The translations under genes and the position numbers were made by a program. Below are positions 1-5,039 of a stretch of 5,039 nt of DNA, piece by piece (the first letter of the stretch is position 1; each line of letters opens with the position of its first letter). The stretch is from Candidatus Shapirobacteria bacterium UBA4062 (GTDB taxonomy: Bacteria > Patescibacteriota > Microgenomatia > UBA12405), in NCBI GenBank assembly GCA_002382075.1, contig DFZG01000056.1, forward strand, positions 2,028 through 7,066, in the 5' to 3' direction. The notes under the pieces are model-generated. The model had not been told where the DNA came from. It did no database searches and worked only from the letters and a program-made list of their open reading frames with translations.

Positions 1-2282
1 GGTCGACCGTATTTTAGTGAAGACAGCCTCTTTATCATTTCTGCCAACTTCGGATCTCCTGGTTTTTTCTTTTCCGCTGCCGCCACTCTAAGCGAAAATG
101 GTGATCTGGGTACTCCGTCAATCATTGTTTTGATATATATTTCTCCCGTTCCCAGGTTTAGTAAATCATGTTCGCTAAATTCCGGCTGAAATTGTCTGAT
201 CAAGTAATTGGCATCCGAAATTCCCACCCTAAAACTGGAAATTGTACCTACGTTTCCAAACACCGCATTTTTCACCTCGTCATCCATTTGAGAAATAAAC
301 TGATTCGCCACTGTCAAATTCAAATGATATTTTCTAGCTTCCGACAAAATCACTGCAAAATCCTGGGTTGCAAAATTTTGAAACTCATCCACGTACAAGT
401 AAAAATCTCTTCTCTGTGCTTCCGGAATATCCTGCCGGCTCATCGCCGCCATCAAAATTTTGGGGATCAACACCAATCCCAAAAACGCCGAATTTTCTTC
501 ACCGATTGTTCCTTTCGCCAAATTAATTATCAAAATTTTTCCCTCGTCCATCGCCTGCCTAAAGTTAAACGACGATGTTGACTGTCCGATTATATTTCTC
601 ATCATCGTGTTGGTAATAAACCGGCCAAATTTTGAGACAATATAGTCAAGTACTTCCGATTTGTGAAAATCCGACGTCTGAGCAATTTGATCTGTCCAAT
701 AGCGCCTTACCATTGGGTCATTTACCTTTGGTAATAATTGTTGAACATAAGTCGGATCCGTCAAACACCTCACCACCTCAATAAAAGTTGCCCCAGGCTC
801 CGACATTACTGTCAACATAATATTTCGAATCGCATGTTCAAATCTCGGTCCCACGATTCCCGTTTTATAAGGATCGTAAAGTTTATACATCAGGTTTATT
901 ATCGAACTGGTTACAAAATCTTTCTGATCTTCCCGGTCACATTCCATCACGTTAAAACCCATTGGTCTATCCGTCATGCTCGGATCAAAATAAATTACAT
1001 CTTCCACTCTTTCCGGGGGAATTCTTTCCAAAATACTTTCATAAGTGTCATGCGGATCAATAAAACAAACTCCTTTTCCCGCTTTAATATCTTGCAGGGC
1101 CATATCCGCCAACAGCCACGATTTACCCACACCTGTTTGCCCCACAATATAAAAATGCCTTTGTCTGTCCACTTCTTTTATACAAAATTTGTTTGATTTT
1201 CCCCTAAAAATATTATCTCCGATGTACATTCCTTCCTGGGGCGAGTCCGACGGCGCCGCCGCTTTTTTTGCCTTTAACCAGTAAATATTCGAAGCGTCTA
1301 TGCTTTTATTGGGAAAATGAAAAATCGAAGCAATTTCTTCTGACGACAAAATTGTCTTATTTTTATACCAAAAAATTGTCGGATACTTATAAATAAAATC
1401 TTCCACAAACAAGCCTTTAAATCTAATTTTCCTCCCCGATAATTTATTCCACTGAGATTCGAATTGACCAAAAGCTGCCTTAATATTGGACATATTAGTT
1501 TTCGCCAATTCACTATTTTCGGCAATCGATACCACTCTTATTGCTGTTTCAAAACCAGGTTTTGAACATTTGTTGTCAATCGCTTCCAATTGGCGGGCGT
1601 CGACTTTATAAGAGGCTTTTTCCGGATTTGATTCACTTTTTTTTGTACTACTCACAAAAGATTTTCCCGCCTTGGCCCACTTGCCATCAGTCGGGGATAA
1701 TACCAACTGAATTGCTACCGCCTGACCTTTTTCTAGTTTTGACATCGCCGTCGCAAATGCCGACATCGAATCAGTCGCCAATTCTTTGTAAGTTTTAAGA
1801 GGTAAATAAGGACTTTTTTTAATTCCTAGCCACGCATATTCTATTTTTCCATTTTCCGGATAAAAATTTGGCTCTTCCACTGCCCTCACATCAGCTCCGG
1901 GGTAAATACTATATATTTGTTTTTCGATTAAATCCGCAAATTTTTTTGGACAACTTATATAAAACTTTACATCCTCATTTGTCCCGACAATTTCCAACGA
2001 CAAATTTGGTTGTACTATTAATCTTTGCAAAAACTTAAATTTGGCACTTTTATACATGTTCGTCAGCGAGTTGATAATCTGTTCCATTGAATCCACCTTT
2101 ACTTCATTGTCTTGGGGTACAGCAATCAGCATGGTTATCATTTTTAAAGCATTTTCCTCCCTGTCTTTCCACTTTATCCACAGTACCATCAGATTAGCTA
2201 GTAATATCAACAAAAATATAACCGCTGTAGTCAAAACCACTCCCATCACTAATTCAGACACCAAGTTATTTATGTTGTTCAC
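1..2282 (-). CDS. Membrane-anchored TraG/VirD4-like type IV secretion (DUF87/HerA-type) ATPase, C-terminus beyond window
   Basis: I translated this frame by hand from the GTG at 2282-2280; it is open for 760 codons and leaves the window without a stop. Residues 13-36 form one hydrophobic segment (VVLTTAVIFLLILLANLMVL), so the protein is probably a single-pass inner-membrane protein. Residues about 45-335 are a soluble N-terminal domain with no motif I can name, followed by a linker near 337-350 (KAKKAAAPSDSP). The ATPase core has Walker A GQTGVGKS at 381-388 (K387), FIDPHD at 407-412 where relatives usually have DPHGDL, Walker B YLYVDEFQNF with D632-E633, and a VANQF motif with Q661. The order P-loop, DPH, DEF.NF, NQF matches TraG/VirD4/HerA-like DNA pumps and coupling proteins known in Patescibacteria. 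GTG is chosen because it overlaps the upstream stop as GTGA; ATG at 2246 would remove 12 residues but keep the membrane segment. It could act in DNA transfer, uptake or pilus export; the substrate cannot be told. Family call sure, role inferred. Confidence 0.9.
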   Translation of the reverse strand, partial: MNNINNLVSELVMGVVLTTAVIFLLILLANLMVLWIKWKDREENALKMITMLIAVPQDNEVKVDSMEQIINSLTNMYKSAKFKFLQRLIVQPNLSLEIVGTNEDVKFYISCPKKFADLIEKQIYSIYPGADVRAVEEPNFYPENGKIEYAWLGIKKSPYLPLKTYKELATDSMSAFATAMSKLEKGQAVAIQLVLSPTDGKWAKAGKSFVSSTKKSESNPEKASYKVDARQLEAIDNKCSKPGFETAIRVVSIAENSELAKTNMSNIKAAFGQFESQWNKLSGRKIRFKGLFVEDFIYKYPTIFWYKNKTILSSEEIASIFHFPNKSIDASNIYWLKAKKAAAPSDSPQEGMYIGDNIFRGKSNKFCIKEVDRQRHFYIVGQTGVGKSWLLADMALQDIKAGKGVCFIDPHDTYESILERIPPERVEDVIYFDPSMTDRPMGFNVMECDREDQKDFVTSSIINLMYKLYDPYKTGIVGPRFEHAIRNIMLTVMSEPGATFIEVVRCLTDPTYVQQLLPKVNDPMVRRYWTDQIAQTSDFHKSEVLDYIVSKFGRFITNTMMRNIIGQSTSSFNFRQAMDEGKILIINLAKGTIGEENSAFLGLVLIPKILMAAMSRQDIPEAQRRDFYLYVDEFQNFATQDFAVILSEARKYHLNLTVANQFISQMDDEVKNAVFGNVGTISSFRVGISDANYLIRQFQPEFSEHDLLNLGTGEIYIKTMIDGVPRSPFSLRVAAAEKKKPGDPKLAEMIKRLSSLKYGR

Positions 2283-2635
2283 TCTTCTTTTTCTTCTTCC
2301 TTAAAATTAACCTCTTTATCCATTTTAATCAATTTTGAAATAAAGGTCGATAGCCATCTTCCTACCTCACTTACCGGCATCTTTAATCCATCAGTAAATT
2401 TTTTCCTGGTAACCGGAACATTAATTACTACTTTATTCTGACCTCCACCTTTTACTCCTCCATCTTCTCCAAGCTTCGTTGGAGTTAATTTTTCATGCTT
2501 TGTTAACCAGCTATCAACTTCTCTTGGAACTGTCGGTTCTTTATCTACCTCCATAATTCCTTCTTTTCTTATAGAAGTTTCTTTTAGCTCATTTTCAGGG
2601 CTAAATTCTAATTTTTCTTTTATATTTTCGGGCAT
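2279..2635 (-). CDS. Small acidic hypothetical protein coupled to the ATPase gene
   Basis: A 118-codon protein of unknown function, first gene of the leftward operon; its TGA (2281-2279) overlaps the GTG of the ATPase by four bases, which argues that it is real and co-translated. Residues 1-35 are charged and probably disordered. A glycine-rich turn (GEDGGVKGGG) lies at 56-65, a short hydrophobic strand VVINVPV at 69-75, and a likely amphipathic helix at 87-105 (PVSEVGRWLSTFISKLIKM). The tail is all Lys/Glu (112-118). There is no signal peptide or membrane segment, so it is probably cytoplasmic, perhaps touching the membrane through the helix. The spacing P-x-T, GL, RWL, LIKM recalls small hypothetical proteins I associate with CPR genomes, but this is memory and not a search. 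Start choice is open: ATG at 2635 has only AAGG one base upstream, while ATG at 2554 (Met28, 91 residues) has a better placed GAAGGA. A partner or regulator of the ATPase is inferred from context only. Confidence 0.75.
   Translation of the reverse strand: MPENIKEKLEFSPENELKETSIRKEGIMEVDKEPTVPREVDSWLTKHEKLTPTKLGEDGGVKGGGQNKVVINVPVTRKKFTDGLKMPVSEVGRWLSTFISKLIKMDKEVNFKEEEKEE
2296..2302 (-). promoter_or_regulatory. Purine-rich Shine-Dalgarno-like tract before the ATPase GTG
   Basis: On the minus strand AAGGAAG lies about 13 bases upstream of the GTG at 2282 and continues as an unbroken purine run up to the start codon. The same bases encode the Lys/Glu tail of the preceding small protein. The spacing is longer than usual, so it is a weak ribosome site whose effect would be combined with the GTGA overlap. 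Confidence 0.35.
2557..2563 (-). promoter_or_regulatory. Possible ribosome binding site for an internal start (Met28) of the small protein
   Basis: On the minus strand GAAGGAATT directly precedes ATG at 2554-2552. AGGA four to five bases before ATG is a better Shine-Dalgarno arrangement than that at the annotated start at 2635. It may mark the true start or a second, shorter product. Confidence 0.35.
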
Positions 2636-2645
2636 ACCTTGTTTC

Positions 2646-2651
2646 AGTATA
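2646..2651 (-). promoter_or_regulatory. Candidate -10 box of the leftward operon
   Basis: TATACT on the minus strand matches the sigma-70 -10 consensus at five of six positions. It ends ten bases before the ATG at 2635, so transcription would start only a few bases upstream of, or at, the start codon. No good -35 (TTGACA-like) sits 16-18 bases upstream and there is no TGn extension, so the call is moderate. An RNA starting here could still be translated leaderless or from the internal start. Confidence 0.4.
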
Positions 2652-2684
2652 AATCATCTGCTTTTTATTCACTAGCACTAATCC

Positions 2685-2693
2685 TGATATAAT
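2685..2693 (+). promoter_or_regulatory. Extended -10 promoter of the rightward operon
   Basis: TGATATAAT is a perfect TGn extension followed by a perfect TATAAT (2688-2693). No convincing -35 is seen around 2664-2671, as is common for extended -10 promoters. Transcription would be expected to start near 2700, about five bases before the ATG at 2705, with no Shine-Dalgarno sequence in between, so a leaderless or near-leaderless message is predicted. Confidence 0.65.
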
Positions 2694-2704
2694 TTCACCA
2701 ATCT

Positions 2705-3844
2705 ATGGCTTCCCATGACTCACTTCAAAAAGTAAGAAAAATCGACAACACTCGCAAATGGTTGCCCATCCTTACTACCTTTTTGGTCATTATTTTATTC
2801 GTAATTTTTTATTGGTTTTTTCGAGGAGGTTCTTTCCGTCTCTACGCTTCAATTTTCTTCACTCTTTATCACTTCACCGGCCAAATCTGGATTTCCGTTA
2901 TCCTAATGGGTCTTTTACAAAGTATCATTTTTTTACCCCTCCGTTTTATTAGTCTCAAATTTTCCACTTCTCTTAAGTCTTTCGAAGAGGAGCTCGATAA
3001 TCTTAAAACCGATTCCGAACAATATATTCTTTTTACTTCCAAGGTCAAAGAGGGGAATCCAGCCATTATTTTCTATATTCTAAATTTTGTTCTCAACACT
3101 ATCGCTTTTGTTTCTGCCGGCCGCATTTTCTTAATCGATTTTTACAGTAAATCTCTTGATCCAAAACTTCTTTATTCTTTTGTCCCTTATCCCAAATATC
3201 CCCTCACTGGCACCGATTTTAATTTTCCCTTTTTCCAAATCGAAAACACCACCGCTCTACCTTGGACCACTATTGCCTCGGTCTGGTTAATTATCACTCT
3301 CGTCTTTGCTGTTCCTCGAATTCTTTGGCGACTGGTTAAACCAATTTTGTGGAAAAGTAAAAAAATTCTATCTGCCAGAATAAATTACAACCGACTTTTA
3401 CTCTCCACCGGCGGTTTTAGCCTCAGCTTTTTAGTTATTTCCATTTTTATTCTTCGCAATATTCCTACGGACCTTAGTTTTTACTGGTTAATCGCCGATT
3501 TAACCCGCCAAAATACCACTTTTAATTTTGTTACCGCTGTTGGTACTTTTTTTGTCACTCTCCACGCCGGCTATATGGGCAATTCCCTCGCTTCAAAAAA
3601 CGCCATCGATTCGGGTATAGATCCTCTCAAGGCTCAGTCAATTTTCCGTCTGAAAATGCGTCAATCTTTCAAAAATGCCCTAATTTTAGGCGCTGGCGCC
3701 TTTTTTATTACCAACCAAATCCCTTGCGCCTTCGAGCTTTCCGTTGTCACTTACGAAGTTATTTATTTAATATCTCCCTACACTTTTGATCGTTTTCTTC
3801 ATCACGCTCACCAGTCAACTGTTCCAACCACTCAAATCTCGTGA
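2705..3844 (+). CDS. Divergent YidC/Oxa1-like multi-pass membrane protein with C-terminal extension
   Basis: A 379-residue integral membrane protein. Hydrophobic segments are at about 19-39, 61-80, 119-146, 187-207, 231-252, 272-290 and 324-356. Residues 45-270 follow the YidC/Oxa1/Alb3 insertase plan: LYHFTG then a helix ending in LPL (77-79), SLK and a charged coiled stretch (89-117), GNPAIIFYILNFVL (117-130) where YidC has its NP...LP..Q helix, LLYSFVPYP (155-163), and P254-T-D-L-S-F-Y260-W261-L-I-A-D-L, which matches the family's P-x-G-L-x-x-Y-W-x-x-x-N-L helix. YidC proteins insert and fold membrane proteins. Two oddities: the groove arginine five residues before the PL motif is Ser73 (Gln72 beside it), and about 110 residues follow where CPR YidC normally ends. 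The start is the only ATG before the first membrane segment. It may therefore be a paralogue with an altered job rather than the housekeeping insertase. The next gene overlaps it by four bases. Membrane protein certain; family by eye only. Confidence 0.85.
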   Translation: MASHDSLQKVRKIDNTRKWLPILTTFLVIILFVIFYWFFRGGSFRLYASIFFTLYHFTGQIWISVILMGLLQSIIFLPLRFISLKFSTSLKSFEEELDNLKTDSEQYILFTSKVKEGNPAIIFYILNFVLNTIAFVSAGRIFLIDFYSKSLDPKLLYSFVPYPKYPLTGTDFNFPFFQIENTTALPWTTIASVWLIITLVFAVPRILWRLVKPILWKSKKILSARINYNRLLLSTGGFSLSFLVISIFILRNIPTDLSFYWLIADLTRQNTTFNFVTAVGTFFVTLHAGYMGNSLASKNAIDSGIDPLKAQSIFRLKMRQSFKNALILGAGAFFITNQIPCAFELSVVTYEVIYLISPYTFDRFLHHAHQSTVPTTQIS

Positions 3845-4911
3845 AAAATATCGACTTTCTTCAAGTTCTCAAAGAAAACCAAAAACTAGTTTGGCCAATC
3901 ATCGACCAAAATATATCCGATTCTATGGTTTTCCCCGGCTTTTGTTGTCTTAATCCCAAATATAAAACTCTAATTGATTTTCATCACCAAATTGTTGCCG
4001 ATTATCCTTGTCGTATGGGCAAATATCTTCGCCCCACTCTCCTTCTGCTTACCGCCCAAGCCATGGGTGCCAGTCTCAAAGACTCCCTCACCTCTGCCGC
4101 TGCCATGCAAATTTCTGAGGATTGGATTCTCAATCACGACGACATTGAAGATGATTCTCCCACCCGTCGGGGTCAACCTACTCTCCATCGAATTTATGGC
4201 CACCAATTGGCTCTCAACGCCGGTGACGCCTTGCATTTAGTTATGTGGAAAACACTATTTGCCAATTTCAAAAAACTTGGACAAACCAAATCACTCAGAA
4301 TTTTAGAGGAATTTTATACCATGCTTAATCGAACTGTTCTGGGCCAGGAAATTGAGCTAAACTGGGCCCGTCAGCAAAAATTTGATTTAACCGATGAAGA
4401 TAATTTTTTAGTTTTAGAAAGTAAAACTGGTTACTACACCATCGCCGGCCCCATGCGTTTAGGTGCCATTATTGCCAATGCTTCTGACAAACAACTTAAC
4501 GATATTTATCAATTCGGCGTTCTTTTGGGCCGTTCTTTCCAAATTATCGACGATCTTTTAGATCTGACCTCAAATTTTGCTGGCCAAAAAACTTCCAAAG
4601 GTAACGACATTTACGAAAGTAAAAAAACTATTATGGTTTTGCATCTTCTCCGGGAAGCTTCTCCAAAAGACAAAGCTTTAGTCAAATCTATTTTGCTCAA
4701 ATCGGCTACCCAAAAAACTGCTTCCGAGGTTAACACCGTTATTAAATTAATGGAAAAATACGGCAGTCTTGATTATGGTCGCCAGCTGGCTACTGCCTTT
4801 GCCAAAGAGTCTAAAAAGATATTTCAACAAAAACTAACTTTTATCAAAAAACAGCCTTTCCGTAACCAAATCGAAGCAGGTATTGATTTCATCGTCAACC
4901 GCGATCATTAA
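3841..4911 (+). CDS. Trans-polyprenyl diphosphate synthase (FPP/GGPP synthase-like)
   Basis: A 356-residue enzyme of the head-to-tail trans-isoprenyl diphosphate synthase family, which condenses isopentenyl diphosphate with an allylic diphosphate using Mg2+ in the cytoplasm. Visible motifs in order are GKYLRP (60-65; K61 and R64 bind IPP), the first Asp-rich motif D100-D-I-E-D-D105 followed by R109-R110-G111, K195-T196, FQIIDDLLD with the second Asp-rich motif D237-D238-x-x-D241, and GNDIYESKKT, the counterpart of the GxDIxEGKKT element of IdsA/archaeal-like GGPP synthases. All catalytic aspartates are present. Trp95, five residues before the first motif, is bulky and suggests a short product (C15-C20), which is inferred. 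Length is normal. The GTG start overlaps the upstream TGA as GTGA, no Shine-Dalgarno precedes it, and translation is probably coupled to the YidC-like gene. In CPR cells the product could feed undecaprenyl phosphate or another lipid carrier; the sequence does not decide this. Confidence 0.95.
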   Translation: MKNIDFLQVLKENQKLVWPIIDQNISDSMVFPGFCCLNPKYKTLIDFHHQIVADYPCRMGKYLRPTLLLLTAQAMGASLKDSLTSAAAMQISEDWILNHDDIEDDSPTRRGQPTLHRIYGHQLALNAGDALHLVMWKTLFANFKKLGQTKSLRILEEFYTMLNRTVLGQEIELNWARQQKFDLTDEDNFLVLESKTGYYTIAGPMRLGAIIANASDKQLNDIYQFGVLLGRSFQIIDDLLDLTSNFAGQKTSKGNDIYESKKTIMVLHLLREASPKDKALVKSILLKSATQKTASEVNTVIKLMEKYGSLDYGRQLATAFAKESKKIFQQKLTFIKKQPFRNQIEAGIDFIVNRDH

Positions 4912-4934
4912 AACCCCAAAGAGTTTTGTTTTTA

Positions 4935-4956
4935 TTCCCCTTTCTTCAAAGGGGAA
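4935..4956 (+). repeat. Perfect 9-bp inverted repeat (hairpin)
   Basis: The arms TTCCCCTTT (4935-4943) and AAAGGGGAA (4948-4956) pair perfectly around the loop CTTC. As RNA it is a stable stem 23 bases after the synthase stop and could protect the 3' end of the message. A T-rich stretch precedes rather than follows it, so it is not a standard terminator. Its form resembles C/G-tract intergenic repeats seen in many genomes. Confidence 0.75.
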
Positions 4957-4958
4957 AG

Positions 4959-4969
4959 CCCCGAAGGGG
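4959..4969 (+). repeat. Small CCCC-GAA-GGGG hairpin
   Basis: CCCC (4959-4962) and GGGG (4966-4969) pair around GAA. It follows the 9-bp hairpin by two bases; its GGGG arm is also the first tract of the quadruplex motif, so the two structures would compete. Confidence 0.55.
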
Positions 4970-4992
4970 AAGGGGATTTGAGGGGCCAGGGG
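4966..4992 (+). other. Canonical G-quadruplex motif
   Basis: Four GGGG tracts (4966-4969, 4972-4975, 4982-4985, 4989-4992) are separated by loops of 2, 6 and 3 bases, fitting the G3+N1-7 rule with room for four tetrads. A fifth GGGG lies at 4951-4954. The sense-strand placement means it could form in RNA as well as DNA. Sequence fit is certain; folding and function are not shown. Confidence 0.6.
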
Positions 4993-5019
4993 TGATTTTA
5001 ATTTCGGCTTTAGGATTTT

Positions 5020-5039
5020 TTAATTCTTAATTCTTAATT
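5020..5039 (+). repeat. Heptamer tandem repeat TTAATTC
   Basis: TTAATTC is repeated at 5020-5026 and 5027-5033, then TTAATT reaches the window end, giving 2.9 visible copies with no mismatch. More copies may lie beyond the edge. It is simple AT-rich sequence of a kind common between CPR genes; no function is evident. Confidence 0.7.

Larger units (their letters stand above)
4912..5039. other. Non-coding tail with hairpins, G tracts and tandem repeat
   Basis: After the synthase stop there is no further open frame of note. The stretch contains two hairpins, five GGGG tracts and a heptamer repeat, listed separately. G exceeds C on the plus strand here, opposite to the coding lines I counted. 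No T-run follows the hairpins on either strand, so no classical Rho-independent terminator is present. Confidence 0.7.

Noticed and set aside
168..1196. Plus-strand open frames at 168-581, 460-645 and 738-1196
   Set aside because: They lie antisense within the ATPase, whose minus-strand frame holds Walker A, DPH and Walker B motifs; their translations show no domain and an unlikely composition.
1298..2304. Open frames at 1298-1525 (minus), 1541-1798 and 2041-2304 (plus)
   Set aside because: All are inside the ATPase coding region in other frames; the hydrophobic look of 2041-2304 mirrors the membrane segment on the opposite strand.
2279..3844. Recoded TGA (genetic code 25)
   Set aside because: TGA ends two genes exactly where the next GTG starts, and no in-frame TGA lies within the coding regions.
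2758..4240. Open frames at 2758-2952, 2869-3066, 3970-4236 and 3974-4240
   Set aside because: They overlap the YidC-like gene or the prenyl synthase in other frames and carry no recognisable motif.
4935..4956. Rho-independent terminator of the rightward operon
   Set aside because: The stem is strong, but on the plus strand it is followed by AGCCCCGAAGG and on the minus strand by an A-rich run, not by a T-run.
5020..5039. CRISPR array or origin iterons
   Set aside because: Only a 7-base AT-rich unit with no spacers and fewer than three copies; too simple for either call.
1..5039. A new defence or mobile system
   Set aside because: No nuclease, toxin, transposase, integrase or reverse transcriptase motif is visible; the ATPase alone does not establish a mobile element.

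Overview
The window looks like a fragment of a Candidate Phyla Radiation (Patescibacteria) genome, possibly of the Microgenomates. The evidence is AT-rich, tightly packed DNA, a large TraG/VirD4-like P-loop ATPase of the type recurrent in that group, a YidC-like membrane protein whose closest remembered resemblance is to CPR YidC, and reliance on start/stop overlaps with few Shine-Dalgarno sites. Two genes end in TGA (stops at 2279-2281 and 3842-3844), so the TGA=Gly code of Gracilibacteria and Absconditabacteria is unlikely. Phylum placement is an inference from protein character, not from a marker gene.

Layout. Two divergent two-gene operons share a compact intergenic region at 2636-2704. 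Leftward (minus strand): a 118-codon acidic protein of unknown function (2635-2279), then a membrane-anchored TraG/VirD4-type ATPase that starts with GTG at 2282 and stays open through position 1, giving 760 visible codons without a stop and with its C-terminus outside the window. Rightward (plus strand): a divergent YidC/Oxa1-like membrane protein (2705-3844), then a trans-polyprenyl diphosphate synthase (3841-4911). In each operon the second gene starts with GTG inside a 4-base GTGA overlap with the preceding stop, which suggests translational coupling.

The shared region carries an extended -10 (TGATATAAT) for the rightward operon and a TATACT-like -10 for the leftward one. Both -10 boxes lie so close to their start codons that the messages should be leaderless or nearly so.

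The last 128 bases are non-coding. They hold a perfect 9-bp hairpin, a small CCCC/GGGG hairpin, a run of G4 tracts matching a canonical G-quadruplex motif, and a heptamer tandem repeat running off the window edge. This block is G-rich on the plus strand, whereas the rest of the plus strand has more C than G in the lines I counted, so it may be a dispersed repeat.

Function. The leftward pair probably belongs to a DNA-pumping or type IV secretion/pilus-like machine. The rightward pair links a YidC-like protein, which lacks the expected groove arginine and carries a ~110-residue C-terminal extension, to an enzyme making a short prenyl diphosphate. That coupling is the most unusual gene arrangement here, but I do not see a clearly new defence or mobile system.
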